A stretch of 51,504 nucleotides of DNA. Origin: an uncultured Lachnospiraceae bacterium. GTDB taxonomy: Bacteria > Bacillota > Clostridia > Lachnospirales > Lachnospiraceae. A model generated the notes under the pieces. The model had not been told where the DNA came from. It made no database searches and saw only the letters and a list, made by a program, of their open reading frames with translations. Of this stretch, positions 27,284-34,993 are shown piece by piece. The translations under genes were made by a program, and so were the position numbers. Where the stretch lies: the NCBI GenBank assembly GCA_947245585.1, contig CAMXPV010000027.1, positions 1 through 51,504 on the forward strand, given 5' to 3'. Each line of letters begins with the position of its first letter. Position 1 is the first letter of the stretch.

Positions 27284-27990
27284 TCGCGGCCTCCTTCCCC
27301 TTCCGGTCCGCGCACAGCCGACCCCAGATCCGTCAGCACGCCGTCAGACACTGCAAACACCCGGTCCGCAGTCTGGGCGATCATGCGGTTGTGGGTAATC
27401 ATGATAATCGTCTGCTCGTATTTCTTCGATGCCGCCTGCAGCAGTGCAATCACCTCGTTGCTGTTGCGGGTGTCCAGATTTCCCGTAGGCTCATCCGCAA
27501 GGATCAGGGCCGGCCTTGTGATCAGCGCCCTGCCGATGGCCACCCTCTGCTGCTGCCCGCCGGAAAGCTGGCCCGGCAGGTGGTTTCGCCGCTCTTTCAG
27601 GTTAAGCGCCTCCAAAAGTTCTTCCAGATAAGCCCTGTCCGGCTTTTGGTAATCCAAAAGCACAGGAAAAATAATATTCTGTTCCACCGTAAGCTCCGGG
27701 ATCAGGTTAAAGGCCTGAAAGATGAAGCCTATGTTTCTGCGGCGGAAAATTGTGAGTTTCTTTTCCGGCATGGCAAACGTGTCCTTGCCGTCAATCCACA
27801 CCTTTCCCGACGTGGGCACATCCAACGCACCGATCATGTTGAGAAGCGTACTCTTTCCCGAACCGGATTCTCCCACGATCGCCACATACTCTCCCTTCGG
27901 CACGGAAAAGCTGACATTCTTCAGCGCATGCACAGCCGCCTCCCCGCTGCCGTAGGTTTTGCAGATTTTACTGACTTCCAACAGATTCAT
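27280..27990 (-). CDS. MacB/LolD/BceA-type ABC transporter ATP-binding protein
   Basis: The 236-residue ATPase has Walker [10 protein letters not shown], the Q-loop in [10 protein letters not shown], signature [15 protein letters not shown], Walker [13 protein letters not shown] and the H-loop [12 protein letters not shown] is diagnostic of the LolD/MacB/BceA subgroup that pairs with FtsX-type permeases. It is translationally coupled to the permease (ATGA overlap). A direct repeat at 28053-28070 lies upstream and probably controls the pair. Confidence 0.94.
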   Translation of the reverse strand: MNLLEVSKICKTYGSGEAAVHALKNVSFSVPKGEYVAIVGESGSGKSTLLNMIGALDVPTSGKVWIDGKDTFAMPEKKLTIFRRRNIGFIFQAFNLIPELTVEQNIIFPVLLDYQKPDRAYLEELLEALNLKERRNHLPGQLSGGQQQRVAIGRALITRPALILADEPTGNLDTRNSNEVIALLQAASKKYEQTIIMITHNRMIAQTADRVFAVSDGVLTDLGSAVRGPEGEGGRE

Positions 27991-28052
27991 TTCAAAGCAC
28001 CTCTTTCTTTATTCTTCATCCTCTGTGAAAGAATAGCACTCGAATATTACAG

Positions 28053-28070
28053 TCAGACTTCCCTCAGACT
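28053..28070 (-). promoter_or_regulatory. Direct repeat, probable OmpR-type response-regulator site
   Basis: AGTCTGA-GGGA-AGTCTGA on the minus strand: two identical heptamers with an 11-bp period, the geometry bound by OmpR-family dimers. It overlaps the kinase stop codon and lies 63 bp before the ABC ATPase start; a TATTCT -10-like element is about 20 bases further downstream. Binding by the adjacent regulator is inferred. Confidence 0.6.
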
Positions 28071-29088
28071 ACAATTTTGTAGGAATCAAAAAATTCATGG
28101 CAAAGGTGGTTTTCTCCCCCGGCCTGCTGTCCGCCGTAATCGTGCCGTCGTGAGCCATTGCAATGGATTTGGCAAGGGACAGCCCAAGCCCGATTCCCTG
28201 CGTATCCTTGGCGTATCTGCTCCGGTAAAACCGCTTGAAAATATGGTGCAGATCCTCCGGGTGAATGCCGCTTCCGGTATCCTGCACCGTTATGTACAGG
28301 ACCTGCGCCGACTGTCCCCATTCCACCAGAACCCTGTCACCGCGCTTCGTATGGTCAAGGGCATTCTTTACGAGATTGCCCACCGCCTCCGTAAGCCACC
28401 CCCTGTCGCAGAAAAAGAAGAGCGCCTCACTGCCTGAAAATAGCAGCTCCTTTTCCTCCTGTTTTGCCCGAAAAGAAAACTGCCGCTCCACATCCGCCAT
28501 CATCTTTGCCACATTTTCTTCCTGTTTTTCCATCACAATGCTGCCGGCATCAAACTTTGCAATTTTTAACAGGTTCTGTACCAGTGTCTCGATCCTGTCA
28601 AGCTCCTGCTCCGACAGGTCTGTAAATTCCCGAATCGTGGAAAGTTCACCGGCCCCAGCCTCCGTCTGCATAATACCGTTGTAGATATTGAGGGCGGCAA
28701 GGGGTGTCTTTAACTGATGGGAGATGTCCGAAATGGTGTTTTGCAGAAACTGCCTTGACTCTCCTTCCTTTCTGGCCTTGGCATTTAATATGGTCGCCAG
28801 GGAATTTACCTCGTGAAACAGACGGTACATTTCCCCTTCCTCGTCGCAGTCGATGCGGGCATCCCATTTTCCGGAAATAAAGGCCCGAATCTGCGCCGCC
28901 GCATCCTCCATCACCAGATCCTGCTCCCGAAAATACCTGTAACAGCAAAAAAGAATTGCAAGACCCATGCCAAGCGCGCATACCGCAATCCCCAAAGCGG
29001 CCTCCATTTCGGGTGCCTCCTGCAGCCTTTTTCCCCACAGCAGAACCACCGCAGCAAGCAAAAGAAAGCCACCCATACACAATATCAT
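28069..29088 (-). CDS. Sensor histidine kinase; apparent original start lost to an in-frame amber codon
   Basis: From the ATG at 29088 the protein has 339 residues: two membrane spans (about 3-18 and 33-50) with a loop of some 14 residues, a HAMP-like stretch, HisKA with SHQLKTP (His124), and an HATPase domain (NLVKNALDH, DTGSGI, GIGLGLSLA). The tiny extracytoplasmic loop matches intramembrane-sensing kinases that work with ABC transporters. The frame continues upstream to an ATG at 29133 that overlaps the regulator stop and has a perfect GGAGGG site, but codon 12 of that longer frame is TAG (29098-29100). The 29088 start lies eight bases past this TAG, so reinitiation could give a working kinase. 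Confidence 0.8.
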   Translation of the reverse strand: MILCMGGFLLLAAVVLLWGKRLQEAPEMEAALGIAVCALGMGLAILFCCYRYFREQDLVMEDAAAQIRAFISGKWDARIDCDEEGEMYRLFHEVNSLATILNAKARKEGESRQFLQNTISDISHQLKTPLAALNIYNGIMQTEAGAGELSTIREFTDLSEQELDRIETLVQNLLKIAKFDAGSIVMEKQEENVAKMMADVERQFSFRAKQEEKELLFSGSEALFFFCDRGWLTEAVGNLVKNALDHTKRGDRVLVEWGQSAQVLYITVQDTGSGIHPEDLHHIFKRFYRSRYAKDTQGIGLGLSLAKSIAMAHDGTITADSRPGEKTTFAMNFLIPTKL

Positions 29089-29129
29089 CTGTCCAAACTA
29101 GATTCTTATTTTTTTGTCCGCCAGTACCC

Positions 29130-29813
29130 TCATTGTTCCCTCCACTTATATCCCATGCCACGCACCGTTACGATTTTCTTCGGCTCGCCGGGATCGTCCT
29201 CAATCTTCATGCGCAGTCTCCTGATATAGACCGTGAGCGTCTTATTGTCAATAAAATTTTCGCTGCTGTCCCAGAGTCTGCCCAAAATCTGCTCCGCGGA
29301 AAGCACCACATCCGGATTTTCCATGAACAGGCACAGAAGTTTGTACTCGCCGGAAGTCAGCGCAAGAGGTTCGCCGTTTTTATACCCCTCTCCTTTGAGC
29401 AGATGGAGCGTAATCCCGTTGGAGGAAAGGGTTGCATTTTGTTCCCGGAAATTTTCGCTTCTGCGAAGCAGCGCATGGATTCTGGAAAGAAACACCGCCA
29501 ATTTGAAAGGCTTGGTCATATAGTCGTCAGCGCCGATATCCAGTCCCATGATGATGTCCGTCTCCTCATCCGCAGCAGTGAGAAACATGATTGGCACTTT
29601 GGAACCCTGCCGGATCTTTTTGCACAGGTCAAAACCCGATCCGTCGGGAAGGGTCACGTCCAGAATCACCAGATCGTATTTTCCATCCGCCCACAATGTC
29701 TCCGCCTCCAGACCGGTTCTCGCCACCGCCGTCTCGTACCCCTCTTTCTTGAGGGCAAAAGTCAGCCCGTTGATTAAGCTTAAGTCATCCTCCACAAAAA
29801 AGATACGTTTCAT
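29130..29813 (-). CDS. OmpR-family response regulator
   Basis: The 227-residue protein has a receiver domain (VEDD, Asp52 in VILDVTLP, FLTA, TKPF) and a C-terminal winged-helix DNA-binding domain (LTSGEYKLLCLF, VYIRRLRMKIED, TVRGMGYKW). I place the start at 29813, where the receiver begins. It should bind the AGTCTGA repeats before the ABC genes and control export or resistance. It is followed by the sensor kinase with overlapping stop and start codons. Confidence 0.93.
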   Translation of the reverse strand: MKRIFFVEDDLSLINGLTFALKKEGYETAVARTGLEAETLWADGKYDLVILDVTLPDGSGFDLCKKIRQGSKVPIMFLTAADEETDIIMGLDIGADDYMTKPFKLAVFLSRIHALLRRSENFREQNATLSSNGITLHLLKGEGYKNGEPLALTSGEYKLLCLFMENPDVVLSAEQILGRLWDSSENFIDNKTLTVYIRRLRMKIEDDPGEPKKIVTVRGMGYKWREQ

Positions 29814-29848
29814 ACACTTGTTTCCTTTCCCGTTTCTATCCGTATAAG

Positions 29849-29884
29849 CAGAGAGGGCATCCCCATCAGGAAATACCCTCTCTG
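29849..29884. repeat. Inverted repeat between metQ and the response-regulator gene
   Basis: CAGAGAGGG and CCCTCTCTG form a perfect 9-bp stem with an 18-base loop, 45 bp after the metQ stop. There is no T-run, so it is at best a weak terminator for metQ. Confidence 0.45.
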
Positions 29885-29928
29885 TAATGTTTCTGTATTT
29901 GCAGGTGCACGTTCCCGCGCTGTCCTGC

Positions 29929-30741
29929 TTACTCAAACGGAATCACGCCGCCGTCGTAAGTGTTATTAATGTACTCCTTGATCGTATCGGACTTGAGAGC
30001 CTCCACCAACGCCTTAATCGGCTCGCTGTTCTCATTTCCCTCCTTGACCGCGATCACGTTCACATAGGTCTTTGCCGCCTCGGAGTCCGCCTGCTCAAAG
30101 GCAACCGCGTCCTTCGCCACGGAAAAGCCTGCCTCCATCGCATAGTTACCGTTTAATACCACAAACGCTACCTCATCCTTCACTCTGGGCACCTGTGCCG
30201 CCTCCAACTCCTGAATCTCCACATTGTGAGGATTTTCCTCAATATCACGCACAGTCGCCTCCAATCCCACGCCATCCTTCAAGGTCAAAATCCCGTTATC
30301 CTGCAAAAGCAGAAGGGCTCTCGCCTCGTTGGTGGTATCGTTGGGCACTGCAATGGTGTCCCCGTCCGCGATCTGGGAAAGGTCGCTCTTGGTGCCGGGA
30401 TAAATGCCAAAGGGCTCATAATGAATGCCGCCCGCATTGACAAGGTGGGTTCCCTGCTCTTCGTTGAAAGAATCCAGATAAGGGATGTGTTGGAAATAGT
30501 TTGCGTCGAACTCGCCGCTTTCCACCACCTGATTCGGCTGTACATAGTCGTTAAAAACCGTCACCTCAAGGGTATATCCCTGCTCGGCCAGGATCGGCTT
30601 CACCTGCTCTAAGATCTCCGCATGAGGTGTCGCGGAAGCCGCCACCGTGATGGTGCCGTCATCCTTCTTCCCACCGCAGCCCACAAGCGCAGAAAGCGCA
30701 AGCGCCGCCGTCACAATCGTTACCACAAGTTTCTTTTTCAT
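29929..30741 (-). CDS. metQ: MetQ/NlpA-family methionine-binding lipoprotein
   Basis: The 270-residue lipoprotein (lipobox LVGC, Cys22) has the NlpA family markers: ASATPHAEIL, YVQPNQVVESGEFDANYFQH, PYLDSFN and IAVPNDTTNEARALLLLQ. It binds D/L-methionine (or a dipeptide, in some members) for the MetNI transporter. metN and metI are not in this window, so this is an orphan copy. GAGGAGG precedes the ATG. It follows cysK by 53 bp on the same strand, consistent with joint sulfur control. Confidence 0.9.
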   Translation of the reverse strand: MKKKLVVTIVTAALALSALVGCGGKKDDGTITVAASATPHAEILEQVKPILAEQGYTLEVTVFNDYVQPNQVVESGEFDANYFQHIPYLDSFNEEQGTHLVNAGGIHYEPFGIYPGTKSDLSQIADGDTIAVPNDTTNEARALLLLQDNGILTLKDGVGLEATVRDIEENPHNVEIQELEAAQVPRVKDEVAFVVLNGNYAMEAGFSVAKDAVAFEQADSEAAKTYVNVIAVKEGNENSEPIKALVEALKSDTIKEYINNTYDGGVIPFE

Positions 30742-30794
30742 AATTCTCTCCTCCTCTCGTGCATCTCTTCAACACACTTTTGTATTGTATCACC

Positions 30795-31733
30795 TTACTC
30801 CGCAGAAAACAACGGGGTAGACAGATATCGGTCTCCGGAATCCGGCAAAAGGGCTACAATCGTCTTTCCCTTATTTTCCGACCGCCTGGCAAGTTCTGTC
30901 GCCGCGTGCAGCGCCGCTCCGGAGGAAATCCCCACCAACACGCCCTCCTGCACTGCAATCGCCCTGCCTGCCGCAAATGCGTCTTCGTTGGAAACCTTGA
31001 TGATCTCATCATAAACGTTCGTATCAAGCACAGCCGGCACAAAACCCGCGCCAATGCCCTGAATCTTATGGGCACCCGGCTGTCCGCCGGAAAGCACCGG
31101 ACTGCTCTCAGGCTCCACCGCCACTACCTTTACCGCAGGATTTTTCTCCTTCAGATAACTGCCAACGCCAGTCACCGTGCCGCCTGTGCCAACACCTGCC
31201 ACAAAAATGTCAACCTTTCCGTCCGTATCCTCCCAGATCTCAGGCCCCGTAGTCACCCTGTGTATGGCCGGATTGGCCGGATTCTCAAACTGTCCTAAGA
31301 TGACGGAACCGGGTGTCGCCGCCCGCAGTTCCTCCGCCTTCTCAATCGCGCCCTTCATCCCCTTCGCGCCGTCTGTCAGTACCAACTCTGCCCCGTAAGC
31401 CTGCAGGAGCTTCCGCCGCTCCACGCTCATGGTCTCCGGCAATGTCAGTACCGCCTTATACCCCTTGGCCGCCGCCACTGCCGCCAGACCGATTCCCGTG
31501 TTGCCGCTGGTGGGCTCAATGATGGTGCCGCCGGGTTTTAATTTTCCCTCTTTCTCCGCCACCTCAATCATGTGAAGCGCGATACGGTCCTTCACCGATC
31601 CTGCCGGATTCAGGTACTCTAACTTGACTAAAATCGTCGCGTCCGTGATATGGTTTTTCTCCTCGTAATGAACCGCCTCCATAAGCGGTGTATGGCCGAT
31701 CAGCTCGGCCGCGCTCTTTTTAATATTTGCCAT
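30795..31733 (-). CDS. cysK: Cysteine synthase (O-acetylserine sulfhydrylase)
   Basis: The 312-residue PLP enzyme forms cysteine from O-acetylserine and sulfide. It has the PLP lysine motif NPAGSVKDR (Lys48), the substrate loop TSGNTG (75-80), the phosphate cup GTGGTVTG and the C-terminal [10 protein letters not shown]. Length and motifs are typical of CysK. It has a near-consensus promoter with a palindrome in its spacer, and metQ follows. Confidence 0.95.
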   Translation of the reverse strand: MANIKKSAAELIGHTPLMEAVHYEEKNHITDATILVKLEYLNPAGSVKDRIALHMIEVAEKEGKLKPGGTIIEPTSGNTGIGLAAVAAAKGYKAVLTLPETMSVERRKLLQAYGAELVLTDGAKGMKGAIEKAEELRAATPGSVILGQFENPANPAIHRVTTGPEIWEDTDGKVDIFVAGVGTGGTVTGVGSYLKEKNPAVKVVAVEPESSPVLSGGQPGAHKIQGIGAGFVPAVLDTNVYDEIIKVSNEDAFAAGRAIAVQEGVLVGISSGAALHAATELARRSENKGKTIVALLPDSGDRYLSTPLFSAE

Positions 31734-31827
31734 TTGCCTGTCCTTCCTTTACATTTTCTTATTTATGACTCCCCCGCCAAAGCACGTTTTATATTTCCTA
31801 GTATTCCAGTGGGTTAAATATGAAATT

Positions 31828-31856
31828 ATAATACGGCAAAACCTTTGCCTTGTCAA
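31828..31856 (-). promoter_or_regulatory. cysK promoter with palindromic spacer
   Basis: Minus-strand TTGACA (31851-31856), a 17-base spacer and TATTAT (31828-31833). The spacer holds GGCAAA-GGT-TTTGCC, a perfect 6-bp inverted repeat that could be a repressor site. About 95 bp of 5' leader to cysK show no riboswitch I recognise. Confidence 0.7.
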
Positions 31857-31874
31857 CCACTAATTTCAAAAAAA

Positions 31875-32777
31875 TTACAAATCGCTGTCATTCTCCCTGA
31901 TAACCCTGGCAGGCGTCCCATAGGCAATCACGCCGTCGCCGATCGGCTGATTCACTACAGAACCCATGCCAATCACCGTATCATCCCCGACCGTCATCTG
32001 ATTTTCTATGGTACTGGCCGCGATATAAGACCGGGCTCCCACCTTCACGCTGCCATAGAGAGCGGAAGAAATGATAATCGTGTCCTCTCCGATCACATTG
32101 TTGTGTGCAATCAGCGTGGAAGGTGCGATCTTCACGCCGCTTGCGATCACCGTATCGTCAATGGTTCCCCGTTCAACGTTTACATGGCTTGCAATAAACA
32201 CATCATCACCAATCTCCACACCGCCAAAGTGTTCCACTCTCGTTCTGCGCTTCGTCTCCGCATCTTTGCTGAATCCAAATCCCGCAATGCCAATCACCGC
32301 GCCGGACTGAATGTAGCAGTTGTCTCCGATCCTGACCCGTCCCTGTATCACCACGTTGTGCTCAATCACCGTGTGGGCCCCGACGGTGACGTCTCCCACA
32401 ATGCTGCAGTTGCATCCGATGACTGCCGTCGGATCAATCACAGCCTCATCCGAAATGACAGTTCCCGCTCCGACGCTTCCCTCGATCCGTTTTTCCCCCC
32501 AGAAGTGTTGCAGAATCGCAAAGAACACCTCCTTGGGATTTTCCGTTTCTATGACCGCAAGACATTTCGTCCTCACGCCACTTTTTACCACCGCGCACGA
32601 GATACGCTCCACCTGCCCGGATGAACGGTAACTTTTTTCATCCTTCATCCATGTAATGGTGTTTTCCACATAGTGGGAAAGACTGGAAAACCCACCGATC
32701 TCCACGTCTCTTTCCCCCTCAAAGCTATGGATATATCCCTCACTGTCCAACCAATTTAAGATCTCTTCTACTTTCAT
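31875..32777 (-). CDS. LpxD-like left-handed beta-helix N-acyltransferase
   Basis: The 300-residue protein has an N-terminal domain of about 105 residues, then many hexapeptide repeats (IGCNCSIVGDVTVGAHTVIE and following) that form a left-handed beta-helix, ending in VIAYGTPARVIRE. The layout copies UDP-3-O-acylglucosamine N-acyltransferase (LpxD), but no lipid A genes are present and the host appears Gram-positive. A role in N-acylating an amino sugar of a surface glycan is more likely. It lies 26 bp after a deacetylase on the same strand, a plausible two-step deacetylation/acylation pair. The RBS is weak. Confidence 0.8.
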   Translation of the reverse strand: MKVEEILNWLDSEGYIHSFEGERDVEIGGFSSLSHYVENTITWMKDEKSYRSSGQVERISCAVVKSGVRTKCLAVIETENPKEVFFAILQHFWGEKRIEGSVGAGTVISDEAVIDPTAVIGCNCSIVGDVTVGAHTVIEHNVVIQGRVRIGDNCYIQSGAVIGIAGFGFSKDAETKRRTRVEHFGGVEIGDDVFIASHVNVERGTIDDTVIASGVKIAPSTLIAHNNVIGEDTIIISSALYGSVKVGARSYIAASTIENQMTVGDDTVIGMGSVVNQPIGDGVIAYGTPARVIRENDSDL

Positions 32778-32803
32778 ACTCCCCGTCCCTGTCCTTGCTT
32801 TTT

Positions 32804-33538
32804 CTACAAAATTTCTTCAGGCGGCATGATCGCCCCCAAATCCGTAATGTTGTCCTTAAACCAAAAATATCTTTGACGGTTCCCTTCGTTGACATACCGG
32901 GCAACCGAGTCGTGCAAATCAAGCTCCTGTCTGTTATACCAGAAAGCATGTGTCAGAACGTGGAGCTTTTCATACTGCTCTGACGCGATGATCTTCTCCA
33001 CCGGCTCCCTCCACCTGCGGCGGGAATCCGACATATACTTAAAGTCCTTGAAAAAAACTTTCCCGTAACTGTTAATGATGCCCGGAATCTGCAGGTCCGC
33101 CTCCAGAATCTCTTTGCTTGGCCGGTGCATGGAAACCGTATTCACACTCTGTCCAATGGCCCTGCCTAAGATCTCCGCCTCCTCGGCAATTTTCTTTCCG
33201 ATACCCGCCATGTCGCCCGCAAGTTCCGGATATCTCACCTCATCGAAATGCAAGCCGATCTGGTGTCCGCTGCTTATGATTTCATGCAGCGCCTGACAGC
33301 TTTCCCCGGAAAACACATTATAAAAATTGGACGTAAGCAGCACAAAATAAGTGCTTGCCACCCCCTGTTCCCGCTCAAAGCGGGCCATCTCAACCGCCTT
33401 TTGTATATCATTGTCCACATCATGACGCAAAATCACACAGCGCCCCTTCTGTCTCCAGGACTCGTAGTCCGCTGCCTCATAGCCATGCTCTCTTAGTTTT
33501 TCCAATAATGCCCCGTAACTTTGATACGTAAACTGCAC
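32804..33538 (-). CDS. NodB-like polysaccharide deacetylase family protein (WbmS-like)
   Basis: The 244-residue protein has the metal-site motif RHDVDN near residue 40, the STYFVLLTSNFYN strand, and HQIGLHFDE, all typical of the WbmS-like branch of NodB deacetylases. A late His lies in THAFWYN. I place the start at a GTG at 33538 with GGAGG eight bases upstream; the frame is open to 33610 but has no other good site. It probably removes an acyl group from a sugar, with the downstream LpxD-like enzyme adding another. The substrate is unknown. Confidence 0.78.
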   Translation of the reverse strand: MQFTYQSYGALLEKLREHGYEAADYESWRQKGRCVILRHDVDNDIQKAVEMARFEREQGVASTYFVLLTSNFYNVFSGESCQALHEIISSGHQIGLHFDEVRYPELAGDMAGIGKKIAEEAEILGRAIGQSVNTVSMHRPSKEILEADLQIPGIINSYGKVFFKDFKYMSDSRRRWREPVEKIIASEQYEKLHVLTHAFWYNRQELDLHDSVARYVNEGNRQRYFWFKDNITDLGAIMPPEEIL

Positions 33539-33606
33539 TGCCGACACCTCCATCTTATTATGCTTCATTGTACATGATGCAGCCCGTCTCTTGCAAGATA
33601 GCCGCC

Positions 33607-33645
33607 ACAAAAAATGACCCCCGTCCCATGAACAGAACGAGGGTC
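33607..33645 (-). terminator. Intrinsic terminator of the four-repeat protein gene
   Basis: GACCCTCGT and ACGGGGGTC (minus strand, one mismatch, 12-base loop) are followed by ATTTTTTG. It starts ten bases after the stop at 33655. Confidence 0.8.
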
Positions 33646-33654
33646 TGTTTTCGA

Positions 33655-34734
33655 TTAATTTCCGATAATGTCTATCGCGTGCATGTAGGCATCCGAGCCC
33701 CGCGCACAGGTCACCGTCACCTTTCTGTCCTTCACTAACACCTTACATCCCGTAATGCTTCTCACGTTATCCAACTTCAATTCCATCTCGCCGTCGTTGG
33801 TCTTCAGGAACAGAATGTTCTCCGTCGACTTGCCGCCGACCGTTCCTGTCACCGTTGCAGGCGACGTGTTGTCCACATATACGGGAATCACGCTCTCCTT
33901 AGCCGCCACAATGGTGGCCGCGTGCATGACCGCATCGGAGCCGCGGTAAACAGATACCATAAGCTTTCTGTCCGGCATCAGGAAAATACCGCCCCTGGCA
34001 TCCGTATTCTGATCAATTGCAATCTCCATCTGTCCGTATTGGGTTTCCAAAAACAACCGCTCTGAGGTGGTCTTTTTATTGACCGTTCCCGTAACCGTGG
34101 AGGTGTCAACACCAACGGAAGATTCCGGCGCCGGTGTCAGATTAGAGGCCGGAACCGTCGAAGCGGAGCTGCCAAGCGAGGAGCCAAGCGAATCCGTGAT
34201 CGAGGTCGCGTGCATGTAGGCATCGGAACCGCGCACGCATGTAATCTGATACGTCCTGTCAGCCACAAGAACTCCGCACCCGCTCATATCCGTAGCGGCA
34301 TCCAGTTTGATTTCCATATCGCCCTGCGGCGTCTTTACATACAAAACACCGTCCTTCGATTTATCCGTAATCGTTCCGGTGACGGTAGAAGACTTGGATG
34401 TATCCAGAGAAACCGTGTCCGAGCGAAGCCCTGCGACAATCTTCACCGCATGAAGATACTCGTCAGACCCGTGAGATACCGAAACACTGATTTTATTGCC
34501 GGGCAGCAATACCTTACACTCACTGACATCCGTGCCGCTGTCCAACTTGATTTCCATCTTGCCTTCTTTTGTGTCAAGTTTTAAAATTTCCGTGGTTGTC
34601 CCGTTCATGACACTGCCCTGCACCGTGGCGATCACTTCCGCCGCCTGCGCGCGCATCTGTCCCACCGGACCAAGCAGCATCCCGGCCGTCACACAGCACA
34701 GCGCCGAGATTTTCAAAATCCTGTTTTTTTTCAT
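33655..34734 (-). CDS. Secreted protein with four tandem about 65-residue repeats
   Basis: The 359-residue protein has a Sec signal peptide (cleavage probably after AQA, about residue 32). It is built from four homologous units at about 35-98, 114-181, 216-281 and 294-359. Each follows the pattern TVTGTV-x5-L-x-L-x-T-x2-G-x-MEIKLD-x8-C-x-VL-x3-x-V-x-RGSDAYMHA. A Ser/Thr/Pro-rich linker separates units 2 and 3. Unit 3 lacks the Cys. The alternating beta pattern suggests small beta-barrels, and the exposed RGSD segments are notable. I do not recognise the family. It stands alone with its own promoter and terminator. Confidence 0.8.
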   Translation of the reverse strand: MKKNRILKISALCCVTAGMLLGPVGQMRAQAAEVIATVQGSVMNGTTTEILKLDTKEGKMEIKLDSGTDVSECKVLLPGNKISVSVSHGSDEYLHAVKIVAGLRSDTVSLDTSKSSTVTGTITDKSKDGVLYVKTPQGDMEIKLDAATDMSGCGVLVADRTYQITCVRGSDAYMHATSITDSLGSSLGSSASTVPASNLTPAPESSVGVDTSTVTGTVNKKTTSERLFLETQYGQMEIAIDQNTDARGGIFLMPDRKLMVSVYRGSDAVMHAATIVAAKESVIPVYVDNTSPATVTGTVGGKSTENILFLKTNDGEMELKLDNVRSITGCKVLVKDRKVTVTCARGSDAYMHAIDIIGN

Positions 34735-34782
34735 AATAACACCTCCGTCGATATCACAAGCCGAATCTTAGATTCCTGCTAA

Positions 34783-34806
34783 ATTATGTAAATTTCATTA
34801 TGTAAA
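34783..34806. repeat. Direct repeat at the transcription start of the four-repeat gene
   Basis: Two copies of ATTATGTAAA separated by TTTC (14-bp period) lie just downstream of the -10 of the promoter at 34810-34838. A repressor could bind here; alternatively it is AT-rich leader sequence. Confidence 0.5.
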
Positions 34807-34809
34807 CTC

Positions 34810-34838
34810 ATAATATCGCATATAGTATGGAAAATCAA
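34810..34838 (-). promoter_or_regulatory. Promoter of the four-repeat protein gene
   Basis: Minus-strand TTGATT (34833-34838), a 17-base spacer and TATTAT (34810-34815), about 75 bp before the start codon. Confidence 0.65.
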
Positions 34839-34944
34839 GAGATTTTCACCATAAATTGCATTTTTTGACAATATTAAGGATTACATAATAATATGTTCTA
34901 TCTTCTTACCGGAGAAAATGCCCGACATCACGATGCCGTCAATG

Positions 34945-34979
34945 AAAAAAGACCCTGGCAGAATTGCTCTGCCAAGGTC
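34945..34979 (-). terminator. Intrinsic terminator of the chemoreceptor gene
   Basis: GACCTTGGCAGA and TCTGCCAGGGTC (one mismatch, 5-base loop) lead into TCTTTTTTC on the minus strand, 15 bp after the stop. A T-run on the other side would also allow rightward termination. Confidence 0.85.
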
Positions 34980-34993
34980 CTAAGATTTTTTTA

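Noticed and set aside
29849..29884. Strong intrinsic terminator after metQ
   Set aside because: The stem is good but the loop is long and no T-run follows on either strand.
31875..32777. Lipid A biosynthesis (lpxD) in the strict sense
   Set aside because: No other lpx genes are present and the rest of the window looks Gram-positive; the call is kept as LpxD-like only.
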